A DNA stretch of 64,000 nucleotides from Thunnus maccoyii (lineage: Eukaryota > Chordata > Actinopteri > Scombriformes > Scombridae), in contig NC_056537.1 of NCBI RefSeq assembly GCF_910596095.1, positions 637,074 through 701,073 of the forward strand, in the 5' to 3' direction. Positions 11,809 through 23,227 of the stretch are shown piece after piece. Within the stretch, counting starts at the first letter, position 1, and each line of letters starts with the position of its first letter. Position numbers and translations under genes: made by a program. Below the pieces are notes generated by a model. It was given only the letters and a program-made list of their open reading frames with translations. It ran no database searches and had not been told where the DNA came from.

Positions 11809-14358
11809 AGGGACTGACAGGAAACGATGCAGCGTGTAATGCTTTGTTACTGATTGTTATTTGATCTGATATCAGCTTCACTGTTTACTCTTCTCTCTCC
11901 TGCAGCTGTAGCACAGCGGTGTTAGCTCACTGCTAATGCTAACACAACACATCCTGCGGCTGGACCACAGCGGTGTTAGCTCACTGCTAATGCTAACACA
12001 ACACATCCTGCGGCTGGACCACAGCGGTGTTAGCTCACTGCTAATGCTAACACAACACATCCTGCGGCTGGACCACAGCGGTGTTAGCTCACTGCTAATG
12101 CTAACACTACACATCCTGCGGCTGTACCACAGCGGTGTTAGCTCACTGCTAATGCTAACACAACACATCCTGCGGCTGTACCACAGCGGTGTTAGCTCAC
12201 TGCTAATGCTAACACAACACATCCTGCGGCTGGACCACAGCGGTGTTAGCTCACTGCTAATGCTAACACAACACATCCTGCGGCTGGACCACAGCGGTGT
12301 TAGCTCACTGCTAATGCTAACACTACACATCCTGCGGCTGTACCACAGCGGTGTTAGCTCACTGCTAATGCTAACACAACACATCCTGCGGCTGTACCAC
12401 AGCAGTGTTAGCTCACTGCTAATGCTAACACAACACATCCTGCGGCTGGACCACAGCAGTGTTAGCTCACTGCTAATGCTAACACAACACATCCTGCGGC
12501 TGTACCACAGCGGTGTTAGCTCACTGCTAATGCTAACACAACACATCCTGCGGCTGTACCACAGCGGTGTTAGCTCACTGCTAATGCTAACACTACACAT
12601 CCTGCGGCTGTACCACAGCGGTGTTAGCTCACTGCTAATGCTAACACAACACATCCTGCGGCTGGACCACAGCGGTGTTAGCTCATTGCTAATGCTAACA
12701 CAACACATCCTGCGGCTGTACCACAGCGGTGTTAGCTCACTGCTAATGCTAACACTACACATCCTGCGGCTGTACCACAGCGGTGTTAGCTCACTGCTAA
12801 TGCTAACACAACACATCCTGCGGCTGGACCACAGCAGTGTTAGCTCACTGCTAATGCTAACACAACACATCCTGCGGCTGGACCACAGCAGTGTTAGCTC
12901 ACCGCTAATGCTAACACAACACATCCTGCGGCTGTACCACAGCGGTGTTAGCTCACCGCTAATGCTAACACAACACATCCTGCGGCTGGACCACAGCGGT
13001 GTTAGCTCACCGCTAATGCTAACACTACACATCCTGCGGCTGTACCACAGCGGTGTTAGCTCACCGCTAATGCTAACACTACACATCCTGCGGCTGTACC
13101 ACAGCGGTGTTAGCTCACCGCTAATGCTAACACAACACATCCTGCGGCTGGACCACAGCGGTGTTAGCTCACCGCTAATGCTAACACAACACATCCTGCG
13201 GCTGGACCACAGCGGTGTTAGCTCACCGCTAATGCTAACACAACACATCCTGCGGCTGGACCACAGCGGTGTTAGCTCACCGCTAATGCTAACACTACAC
13301 ATCCTGCGGCTGTACCACAGCGGTGTTAGCTCACCGCTAATGCTAACACTACACATCCTGCGGCTGTACCACAGCGGTGTTAGCTCACTGCTAATGCTAA
13401 CACAACACATCCTGCGGCTGTACCACAGCGGTGTTAGCTCACTGCTAATGCTAACACAACACATCCTGCGGCTGGACCACAGCAGTGTTAGCTCACTGCT
13501 AATGCTAACACAACACATCCTGCGGCTGGACCACAGCAGTGTTAGCTCACTGCTAATGCTAACACAACACATCCTGCGGCTGGACCACAGCAGTGTTAGC
13601 TCACTGCTAATGCTAACACAACACATCCTGCGGCTGGACCACAGCAGTGTTAGCTCACCGCTAATGCTAACACAACACATCCTGCGGCTGGACCACAGCA
13701 GTGTTAGCTCACTGCTAATGCTAACACTACACATCCTGCGGCTGTACCACAGCAGTGTTAGGTCACTGCTAATGCTAACACAACACATCCTGCGGCTGTA
13801 CCACAGCAGTGTTAGCTCACTGCTAATGCTAACACAACACCTCCTACAGCTGCTACTTCACATTAAACAATGTAAACGGGCTTGTATTGTGAAGTGGTCA
13901 CAGGAAACACAGCATTTATCTTTTTTTCCCCTCATTCTTTATTCAACTTTCCATGTAAAATGAGAAGATTTAAAACAAAAACATGACTTCTGTCCGTATC
14001 CTTTTTTTCATAGAAAAGAACGTCTCTTTTCTGCAAATTAAATCCCACATAACGCATCAAATACATATTCAACATCAATCCAGAAGAATTTAACATAAAA
14101 GGATTCATAAAATAAATGTACCATAGTTTCTGTGCCAGTGTTACAGAACACACAGGAATCACAAAGATCATTTGGAGACTGAGGGGCTCCAGTTTCTACC
14201 TGCTCCCTGATGTTCTTGTGAGCCACGTTGCAGGATCCGCTCTTGGTGATGAAGCGGGCTCTCTGGGATCTGGATCGGCTGCGGTTCGGCTGGTTCTGGT
14301 CCTCCGCCAGGCGGGTCAGCAGGAAGCCGTCCGGCAGGAGACCCTTCCTGGCCAACAT
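8492..14358 (-). CDS. kcnj11l: Kir6-type ATP-sensitive inward-rectifier K+ channel subunit (Kir6.3-like)
   Basis: Minus-strand exons, in order: 14200-14358, 11410-11649, 11059-11328, 9774-9981, 8492-8922. They join in frame to 435 residues. The N terminus [20 protein letters not shown] and [10 protein letters not shown] match Kir6 subunits. [10 protein letters not shown] is the slide helix, TM1 lies at about 72-96, the filter TIGFG at 135-139, and TM2 carries Asn165 at the place of Kir6.2 Asn160. Glu184 and Arg190 correspond to Kir6.2 Glu179 and Lys185 (Arg as in Kir6.1). Cytoplasmic motifs [16 protein letters not shown] and [10 protein letters not shown] are clear. The C-terminal tail is long and lacks the Kir6.2 RKR ER-retention signal. 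Kir6 tetramers join SUR subunits to couple metabolism to membrane potential. Kir6.3 is my preferred assignment over Kir6.1 or Kir6.2; the symbol is tentative. The start at 14358 is chosen by homology over an in-frame ATG at 14385. Confidence 0.9.
11742..11806. repeat. (CA)n microsatellite
   Basis: CA repeat in intron 1 of the Kir6-like gene, between exon 2 and the 54-bp minisatellite. Confidence 0.85.
11914..13853. repeat. 54-bp minisatellite, ~36 copies, in intron 1 of the Kir6-like gene
   Basis: Unit of 54 bp containing CATCCTGCGGCTGGACCACA and GTTAGCTCACTGCTAATG. Copies vary at a few fixed sites: CAACAC/CTACAC, GGACC/GTACC, GCGGTG/GCAGTG and TCACTG/TCACCG. Because 54 is a multiple of three and the unit has no stop in one frame on each strand, the array gives open frames of over 600 codons on both strands (18-residue period). 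These are not treated as genes. Each unit carries GTTAGC and GCTAAC as a short inverted pair. Confidence 0.97.
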
Positions 14359-14419
14359 GCTGCACACCTGCACACCTGCACACACACAGGCCTGTTTCCA
14401 TCACTTCTGAGGACGTCAC

Positions 14420-17180
14420 ATTGACTTACATTCTGTTCCTGGAGACTCAACAAGATGAAGTTGGGCAGCGAGTCCCCATATGTGTCAAACAGATACATGT
14501 CCCCACAACATCAGCAATACAAGAACACACACACACAAACACACACTTTCTGATGCAGCTTTGTTCTTTGTTTGTCTAGAAACGCAGCCGTTTATGTTCA
14601 ATATATTTTGTTTGTTTATTTATTTTAATTATTTTAAGAATAAAACTGATTAATAATGATGATAAATTATTTTCCTCATGACTTAAACAAGCAAATGTTT
14701 GTTCTGTGTTGACTCACAAGAAAATATCACATCATCATTTCCGTCCTCAAAATGCTGTTTCTCATTAATTATGTTTAATTAATTTATATGTTTTGATTTG
14801 CTAATAAAGCAGGAGGAGATTAGACAGAACTTTATAGATCAAACTGTTATTCATTGTTTATACTTTATTCTTTTAGAGCCACTATTAAGCTTCATTAAAG
14901 GATTGATCACCTGTTTATTGATGACTGATTGATTGTGGTTCAGTCGTTTGGTGATGAGAGTAAAGATGAAGGTCAGAATATAACAAACATGTAAGAGTTA
15001 AATGTTTAGTGACGCCTGTGATCGATTACTTATTGATCATTCATCAATTAGTTGATCAACAGAAAATTGCATTGTTAATATTATTAATATGTATAATAAG
15101 GTAATAATATAATAAGGTTATTATTGATGAGGTTTGGACTGTTGATTGATGACCAAACGATTAATAAAGAAAATGATTAATCAGATTAATTGATAATGAA
15201 AATAATCATTAGTTGCAGCTCTGATCTCAATGACATCACCTGATTAAATAATGTTATATATTTTTTATTTGGATATGTATAAATATTAAAGTATACTGAC
15301 GCCATTGGAGTTTAAAATGTTTGATATTAATATTATATAACAATCACAGACATCCCGCAGAAACAGCGACATTCAATCAGCTGCAGGTTGTTTTTATTCA
15401 CAGCGTCACCGTAACGTCACATTTTGTTTGTATTTACTGTGTTTACTGCACACAGCGGGATGTAAACATGCAGAGATGTTACCTGAAGCAGCAGCTGAAT
15501 GTTTCTCTTGTTCAGATGATTTTAAATCGACGACAAACACAACGAAGCCTTCATCATCTTCACCCGCAGCTCAGGTCAGAGTCAAGCTGCAGAAAGCACA
15601 GCGCACTGCTTCCTGTCTGCCCCTTCACAATAAGACTGATAAATACAGAGGTCAGCAGACATTTTTAACTTCATCACGAACAGAAACACTGAAGTCAATA
15701 TGTATAACTCTACATGAAGGACTGATGATGATGATGATGATGATGATGTCAAAACTGTGTCCAAACTTCCAAAAAAGCTGCAATGTTTCACATTTTTACT
15801 TGTAAAATGACTCAAACGATTCATATTATTAAAATATTTGATAATTATAAATCTATAGTTTTCTCAGCTTGAATTCAACCCACATAAAAAGGAGAATATA
15901 TTTACAGACTGTTTCAGACAATATTAACCTGTTTTACTGTCTGGTTTCTACTGAGCTTTAACTTTGAAGGCAGCTTTCAGTCACTTCCGGGTTCTTCCTC
16001 TCTGCGTGTTCACATGTTGAACTTGACGAGCTGCTTCCTGCTGCAGCATCACAGATGCATTAAAAGATGTGTCTCTCATTATTTATTATCTCTTAAAGGT
16101 CTCATTAGCTGAGCAGCTTCTCTACAGACGCTTCCTGAAAAACTGAAATATATAAAACTATCAGAAAATTAAGGTTTAATTTTAAATAGAAAAAAGGAGA
16201 AACTAAGACTTAGTATCATATTTATGAGGTGATTCATGGAGGCTCAAGTAATTAGAATATCTGATGATTTTTGTGCCCTTTTTTTTTTACATGTTAATTA
16301 TTGACAAAGACCTATTAAATGCATCTAAAGTCTGTTAAAATGACCTCCTGATATGGCAACGACAGCCTCCAGAGGTTATTGACATTTTGAGTTTAAGGTC
16401 TGTTAAATGGCAACTTCCTTATTATCAGTCAATCAATCACTTTATTGGTCCGATTGGTTGTGCAGCAGTGAAACAGATAAAAAGCACATAAACACAAAAA
16501 AGAAAATAAACATTGAGTACACAAGTTAGAATAAATTAAAGTATTAGGAAAAATCATTTTAACAATGTAAATATTAAATTATATATAATAATATAATTTC
16601 CCATATATTCACATCTAAAAATATTTTTTTTTCTTATAAATATAATGATGTAGTCGGCAAAATATAATAAATATAAATGCAAGTTTTATGGTACCAAACT
16701 TTCATTTTCTTTGTTTAATTATAAATAAAGACATTTAAATGAATAAACGTGCAGTACATGAATAGATAATAATATCTTTTTTTTCTGTATTTCATGATTT
16801 ATTTATACATTTACTCATTTCAATTTTAAAAATTTATTTATTTACATTTATTTTTATCCACATTTATTTATTTATTTAAGTCACTTTTGGGCTTCCATAA
16901 CGGACCGTTTACTCTTATTTATTTATTTATTTATTTATTTATTCATTCTGCGCATTTCCGTGTTCAGTGAGACTTTAGAATAAATAACACATATACATAT
17001 ATAATATAAATATGCAGTATATTATAAATATAAACGGCCTGTAGGTGGCAGCAGAGCGCTGTCGGCGGGTCTCAACTGAAGAAGAAGAAGAAGAAGCAGC
17101 AGCAGCAGCAGCAGAAGAAGAAGAAGAAGAGGTAGTAGTAGTAGTAGTAGAAGAAGAACGTCTCTTCCGCTCTCGGGCGG
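14420..17180. other. Region between divergent genes, no gene seen
   Basis: AT-rich sequence upstream of both the Kir6-like gene (minus) and the next gene (plus), so it should hold both promoters. It contains GAT repeats at 15721-15748, TTTA-type repeats at about 16855-16945, and a degenerate fragment near 15150-15220 ending GTTGCAGCTC that resembles a MITE end seen elsewhere in the window. No open frame here is convincing. Confidence 0.5.
17078..17157. repeat. AAG/CAG/TAG triplet cluster
   Basis: Successive GAA, GCA, GAA, GTA and GAA triplet runs just 5' of the first exon of the single-module Myb/SANT-like gene, probably in its promoter or 5' UTR. Confidence 0.85.
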
Positions 17181-17204
17181 ATGTTTGGACCTGACAGCGG
17201 GAAA

Positions 17205-20200
17205 ATGGCGAACGCGTACAGAAGTAACGTGATTTAAATAAAACTTCACATGTTAATGATGTTATCTTTTAATGAGACGTGACGTCAGACTGAGATTAAG
17301 CGGGAATCCTCACAGAAAGCGACACATGCGCAGTAGCGACCTGCGTTCAGAGAGCTGAGAGGACAAACTGCTTCACCAGCTGACTGACAGCAGACATTCA
17401 CTCAACATAAACAGTTTGCCTGTCGGCTCCACAGTGTCACAGTGTCCGTAGTCATTGATTCATTGTTTTTTTTTTCCCGCCCACCGCAGCAAGCGGTCAG
17501 GCAGACTGAGAGCTGATCAATCAATGCAGACACCATGAATGAGCTGAAAACATGTACTGCGCAGACTGGTGTGATTTAAACAGCTGTTTGTGCAGATTAA
17601 GCTCCTCTAAATGTGCCAAAGAAGAAAGAAAAAAATAGATTCAGAGCGTAAAAACAACGCGCGTCAGAGCGGATCGATACATTTAATAAAATGGTAGAGA
17701 TCAATAATGTTTCTGTTTCTGGCGGAGATCACAGATGAAGCTGCTTCTGTCTCACAGATCGATAAGCTTTGAAGTGTCTGCATGAGCAGGGCTCACACAG
17801 TTTAATTAGGTGTTTATGTTGATGACGATGTTACAGGTGAAGCTGTTTGCGCAGTGACAGATGAAGGCGTTGCTATAGTTACAGATTAATTTGACGGAAA
17901 TGAGTAATAACTCAGTAAATACCAGATGAATCTAAAGAGGGACAACCTCATTATGTTTCTGTAACATTTGATATTGACATTTATTACAATAAAAGTGAAG
18001 TTTAAACTTTCTTAATTATTATTTGTTAATGAACTGAGATCATAAGGACTGTGTGAGTGTTTCAACCCACATCTGTCAGTCATCATATTTGATTGAAATA
18101 TTGCTAAATCCTGATTGGTGCATGAAAGTATGTGACATCACCGTTTCCCAAGTATAATAACTGAAGCTGAATGTTGATGTCAGAGACATGACAGCAAGAA
18201 ACTACAGCAGAAAATGTCTTTTCAAGACCTTAAAACAGTGACACACAGGTTCAAGTGTTTCCATGGTAACAGATATGAGACTGATGATGTAACTGTTACC
18301 ATAGTGACAGATGTGAGACTGATGATGTAACTGTTACCATAGTGACAGATGTCAGACCGATGATGTAACTGTTTCCATAGTGACAGAGGTGAGACTGCTG
18401 ATTTAATTGTTTCCATGGTGACAGATGTCAGACTGATGGTGAAACTGTTTCCATGGTGACAGATGTGAGATTGATGATGTAACTGTTGCCATGGTGACAG
18501 ATGGGAGATTGATGATGTAACTGTTGCCATGGTGACAGATGTGAGACTGATGGTGCAACTGTTTCCATAGTGACAGATGTGAGACTGATGGTGTAACTGT
18601 TTCTATAGTGACAGATGTGAGACTGATGGTGTAACTGTTTCCATAGTGACAGATGTGAGACTGATGGTGTAACTGTTTCTATAGTGACAGATGTGAGACT
18701 GATGGTGTAACTGTTTCTATAGTGACAGATGTGAGACTGATGGTGTAACTGTTTCTATAGTGACAGATGTGAGATTGATGGTGTAACTGTTTCCATAGTG
18801 ACAGATGTGAGACTGATGGTGTAACTGTTTCCATGGTGACAGATGTGAGACTGATGGTGTAACTGTTTCCATAGTGACAGATGTGAGACTGATGGTGTAA
18901 CTGTTTCCATGGTGACAGATGTGAGACTGATGGTGTAACTGTTTCCATGGTGACAGATGTGAGACTGATGATGTAACTGTTTCCATGGTGACAGATGTGA
19001 GACTGATGGTGTAACTGTTTCCATGGTGACAGATGTGAGACTGATGGTGTAACTGTTTCCATAGTGACAGACAGAGACATCAGACTGATGATTCAGCTTC
19101 GTGCCACCAACGCAGCCATCTTCACTGGTCGGAGGAACTCTGCTCTGAGAGGCTGGAGGTCAGTTTGTTTCCTGTCTGAACCTTTAAACTACGTTCAGAC
19201 AGTCGCTCTAATCATGTTTCACTCACAGGAGAATCTGAACGCAGAAGATCCTGTCAGTAGGAATTCCTCTAAAAATTTCACCATATCAGATTTTTTTTAA
19301 AATACCATCGTCAGCACAAATATTCTCTAGTTTCACCATTTATCTGTTTAAAAAAGGTTTATTGTACAATATACATGTTCAAAGTGTGTACGTGTGTAAC
19401 TGTTTCCATAGTGACAGATGTGAGACTGATGGTGTAATCAGTAAAGCCCCCTCTTCACTGCACCGACAGTGATACAACGTTAACTCGCCCACATTAAAAC
19501 CGCCGGAGACCCCTGCTAATGATAGCTTAGCATTAGCAATATCATTAGATTACATATCATAGCTCCACGATCAAATTAACGTTACCATGGCTCAGAACGC
19601 TTGTGATAAAAACTTAAGAGTAACGTTAGTTGGTGTCACTGATGTTTAGAAGCAGGTTGTATTAAGAACATGCCAACGTTAAACCAAACCAGGGATTTTC
19701 CCATAGTTATGTATAATATTCAACACAAGACAGTTATGTGTTCAGCAGATATTGATAACGTATGGTTAGCAGTTGGGACAGATAGCTTAGCATGTGGGAG
19801 GAGTAGAGTTAGATATCATTGAATAACAGATGAACAGTGATATGTAAACAACGTTCATGATAAAATGTTCATAACATTGACCCTCGTTATATGTCCTTAT
19901 TTTCTGAATATATTGTATGAGACTAATAACAAGTGTTCCAGTGTTGGTCATCTTAGCTAGCCAGCAACAAACCCAGGCTAGGAGAAGTGACGTCCTTGCC
20001 ATCTCGCCTGCCGTCTTTCTCATTTTTGGTTGTGATTGTTTTGCCCGTGTTGAACTGGATACAACGGACGCCGTCAGAACTCAGTTCTAGAAGCAGCCTT
20101 TCCAGGTTTTAGACGGCTGAATAAACAGAGCTCTGCTGACTTGCTGCCTACTTCTTCGCCATTCGGCAAACCGGAAGTCTCAGATTTATATGTTGAGCTG

Positions 20201-21674
20201 TCCTTGTCACCAGATGATTCTGTTTAATGAAAATTGTTCTTATTTGAACTGACAGCAGGAGAATAAACACGTCTGATAATTGACTCTTTCATATTTGTCG
20301 GGGGACTATTTCCAGCAGCAGATTAATCCGCGTTTGATGCTCTGTAGTGAGTATTTGCAGTTTAATTAATTTTCCACTAGAGGGCAGAAGAAGTGAACAT
20401 CCACAGACACAGAGCTCCACTGACAGGCGGTAATTAGTTGTGGGGTTCCTCAGGGTTCTGTTCTCGGCCCTTTATATGTTCAGTTTTCATATTTGTCCAT
20501 AAACCATCAGACTCTCCTCTGTTAGATGGTTAGATACATATGAGGCCTCTGATCATCACTTCTCTGCTCCTGCAGGGCGATAAGGAAGGAGATGGGGCTG
20601 CAGGGGATGTTGTCGGCTCGCCAGCTGAAGAAGAAATGGGACAACCTGAAGGAGAAGTACAAGGTCAGTCCAGCGCATCAGCGTTCACCCACGTGATCAA
20701 CGTACGAGTTACTGAAGAACTGATGGAGAGACACATTAATCTACAACCTCATGATTTAAACTGTGACGTCCTCTCCTGTGCAGGTGCTGAAGACCCCTCC
20801 AGAGGGGATGGAGAACTTGACTAGACCCAGCTCGTGGCGCTGGTTCTCCCTGATGGACGAGGCGATGAACGGCCGCCTGGTCGGCACCGCCGGCATCGTC
20901 CAGCCCTCCCTGCGGGACGAGGACGAGGACCGTCCCGCGGCTCTACCTCCGCTCGCTCTCCCCAACGCAGGACCGAGAGTTGTTGAAACGGGGCCTGACA
21001 TTGGGGACGTCCTGGAGCCGAGCGGGGTCGAAGCAGTGAGAAGAAGAACCTCTGAGCTGAGGAGTCGACCTCATGCTGCCGTGCTGTACGCCACCTTACT
21101 GCCCGACTGCACCGCCGCCGCCGCAGCCTCCACCTCCTCCTCCGTCGCCGGCAGGAACATCGTCAGGGAGGCGGCCGAGGTGGACGGGAAGCTGGCGGAG
21201 CTGCAGAGAGAGAGACGGGCTCTGGAGAGAGAGCAAGCCGAGTTCGACAGAGAGCTGATCGCTTTGGAAAGGGACCGAGAGCTGCTGAACAGAGACGCGG
21301 CCGCTCTCGAGAGAGACAGAGCGAGTATAGAGAGAGACAGGACGACTATGGAGAGAGACAGAGCTGCTCTAGACAGAGACCGGGCCTTTCTAGACAGAGA
21401 CCGGGCGTTTCTGGAGAGAGATCGGGTACTTGTGGAGAGAGATCGGGCGCTTGTGGAGAGAGCCAGAGAGGATGTGGAGAGAGACCGAGCTCAGCTGAGG
21501 ACGGAGGAGGAGGAGGGGGCGGCGGCGGCTGTGGATGGGGATCAGGCTGAGAAGGAGGTGGTGCTGCAGACCAGGTTCTACCAGAGCTGGATGGCTGCAG
21601 ATGTGGATCCAGACCAGCTGGAGACCAGGCAGAGACTGGTGTCTTTGTTCCAGAAGCTGGTTGAGAAACTGTGA
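17205..21674 (+). CDS. Single-module Myb/SANT-like protein with C-terminal coiled coil
   Basis: Exons 17205-17223, 19065-19158, 20576-20663 and 20784-21674 join in frame to 363 residues. Exon 1 is only MANAYR plus one base, with a good Kozak context; an in-frame ATG at 17181 is a weaker start. Exons 2-3 (about residues 7-67) form a trihelix/Myb-like domain: RLMIQLRATNAAIFTGRRNS, then WRAIRKEMG, then KKKWDNLKEKYK, resembling the Myb_DNA-bind_4 pattern. Exon 4 adds SSWRWFSLMDEAMNGRL, an acidic linker, and at about 198-306 a heptad coiled coil built of ERDRA-type repeats. The likely role is a dimerising DNA-binding nuclear protein (inference). I do not recognise a named family. Exon lengths 94 and 88 nt and all splice phases equal those of the four modules of the next gene, so the two are paralogues. 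The exon 2 acceptor lies at the edge of a minisatellite. ATTAAA at 21745. Confidence 0.8.
18257..19064 (+). repeat. 38-bp minisatellite ending in a splice acceptor, ~21 copies
   Basis: Unit of 38 bp containing AACTGTTTCCATAGTGACAG and ATGTGAGACTGATGG. The array runs directly into exon 2 of the single-module gene: the last TTTCCATAG is that exon's acceptor, and the exon's first bases (TGACAGA, then CAGACTGATG) resemble the unit. About half of the units keep ATAG (a possible AG acceptor); the others read ATGG. One isolated unit lies at about 19397-19437. Confidence 0.95.
20290..20395 (+). repeat. Dispersed repeat copy with CTCF-like site
   Basis: Shares ordered blocks with 38968-39060: GGGACTATTT, TAGTGAGTATTT, CACTAGAGGGCAGAAG. 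At 20374-20385 it carries CCACTAGAGGGC, which fits the CTCF core CCASYAGRKGGC. The class of the repeat is unknown and binding is unproven. Confidence 0.5.
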
Positions 21675-21679
21675 TGGAG

Positions 21680-22566
21680 GACGTGTCGTACAGACCGGTT
21701 TCTCAGATCCAAACACTGAACTTGTTTGTGTGCATAAAGAAACTATTAAAACACATCAGTGATCTTCATCTCTCACTCGTCTTCAGATCAGATGAAACTT
21801 TATTGATCCTCGTAGGACAGACGGACGGTCGAGACTCTTGGTACCTTCTGCTGCACGTCATTTATTTGGTGACATAAGTTACTTCAGATCAATATCAGAG
21901 GTTATTACAGACGTTATTGATCCTCAGCAGTATCTAAAGTAATGATTCCACCTTCGCCAGCTGCAGACATTAATACATCAATCATTATTTAATAATACAA
22001 TAATCATTATGTCATTTGCATACTGAGTGAGTACTGGATGTATGATGGAGTATTTCTACACTGTGATACTAACACTTGATGAAGATGTCAGAGCTTCTTC
22101 ATCCGTTAAGGTCGGTGGTAAAAGTCATAATGAAGAAGTAAAGTGTGGCATAAAAATAAAAATAAAAAGCCTTTAATAAAAATGAGCTAGTTCCTCTTTA
22201 AAATGTGTCACTGAATGATTTCATTATGTTATTGTTAAAAGTAATATTGTTATTGTTGTTATTAATATATATATTTACTGATCTGTTTATTTCCCGTAGT
22301 TCTTACTGTGTGGGAGCCACAGACAAAACTGAAAAGTGAAGATAAACTGTGTAAAGTGTAACATATGTAAATGCAACCTGTTTCCTACATGAATGAAATT
22401 ATAAAAAAATAAATTCACTAAATACTTAATACTCAGTTATAAACCCTCCATAAGAACAACTTTGGGTTTCCAGGTTGTTAAATGTTCCTTTAATGAATGT
22501 TTATCCTGTAACGTACATCATGTGTGTATATATATATATATATATATACACATATATATACACACA

Positions 22567-22650
<84 letters not shown>

Positions 22651-22720
22651 TTAATGGTATTATAAGTATTTCTGTTACGTTAAATGTTGTGATGTGAAAT
22701 ATTTCCTGGACTGTTTATGT
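21680..22720. other. 3' flank and intergenic with CA/TA satellites
   Basis: ATTAAA at 21745 is a candidate polyadenylation signal. CA and TA dinucleotide runs fill about 22528-22648. No gene seen. Confidence 0.6.
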
Positions 22721-22727
22721 TTACATC

Positions 22728-23110
22728 TAACCCCGCCCCCCCCGGCTGTGTTGTCACGTGACAGGAGGCAGGTCAGGGCGGGGTTATCGCTGCTCGCTCC
22801 GGTAACGGTAACTGCTTTATTTACCGTTTTACTCTATTCGGCGGGGATGGCGTCAATAACGGCAGGCAGCAGATGTCACTGATGATCTGTCCGCGGTAAC
22901 GGAACCCGGTGTGTCGGTGTGGCGGGAAGCCCGGCCCGGTGTCGGTGTGTTGTTTAGGTTAGCCAGGTAGCTAGCTGCTAGCAGCTGCTTCGTTTAACGG
23001 TTTGCTGGGAGTCCGCCGCCGGCGGAGACAGCTGCCCGCCGCCAGGTGAGCATCACGGGACACCTGTACCGGGGCGGCCGCGGAAGATGGACGGAGGAAA
23101 CACCGCCGGT
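22728..23110 (+). promoter_or_regulatory. GC-rich, CpG-rich putative promoter of the four-module gene
   Basis: A sharp rise in G+C and CpG in an AT-rich setting, with CCCGCCCCC (Sp1-like), CACGTGAC (E-box) and many CGG runs, lies just upstream of the start at 23228. Two short ATG frames at 22848 and 23086 lie inside it and could be upstream ORFs or an alternative first exon; the one at 23086 reaches a possible donor after MDGGNTAG. Confidence 0.6.
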
Positions 23111-23227
23111 AAACCTGCAGCAGGAGGCGCTAGCGGATGTAGCTAGTTAGCATCAGGCCTGAATACCAGCACACTTCCTCCCCGCCCCCCCGGGCTGCCC
23201 CCCACCCCCCCCTCCACCAGTACTGCA

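Noticed and set aside
11878-13963. Open frames of 636 and 675 codons on opposite strands
   Set aside because: Both are products of the 54-bp minisatellite, whose length is a multiple of three. They have an exact 18-residue period, no domain, and lie in an intron of the Kir6-like gene.
14359-14385. N-terminal extension of the Kir6-like protein (MCAGVQVCS)
   Set aside because: It is encoded by a CACACCTG repeat and not seen in the family; MLARKG matches the Kir6 start.
18222-19080. Overlapping minus-strand frames at the 38-bp array
   Set aside because: They are satellite translations in all three frames, because 38 is not a multiple of three.
23086-23130. Alternative first exon MDGGNTAG of the four-module gene
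   Set aside because: A GGTAAAC donor is possible, but the exon at 23228 has the conserved SYK ending and correct phase. Kept only as a possible upstream ORF.
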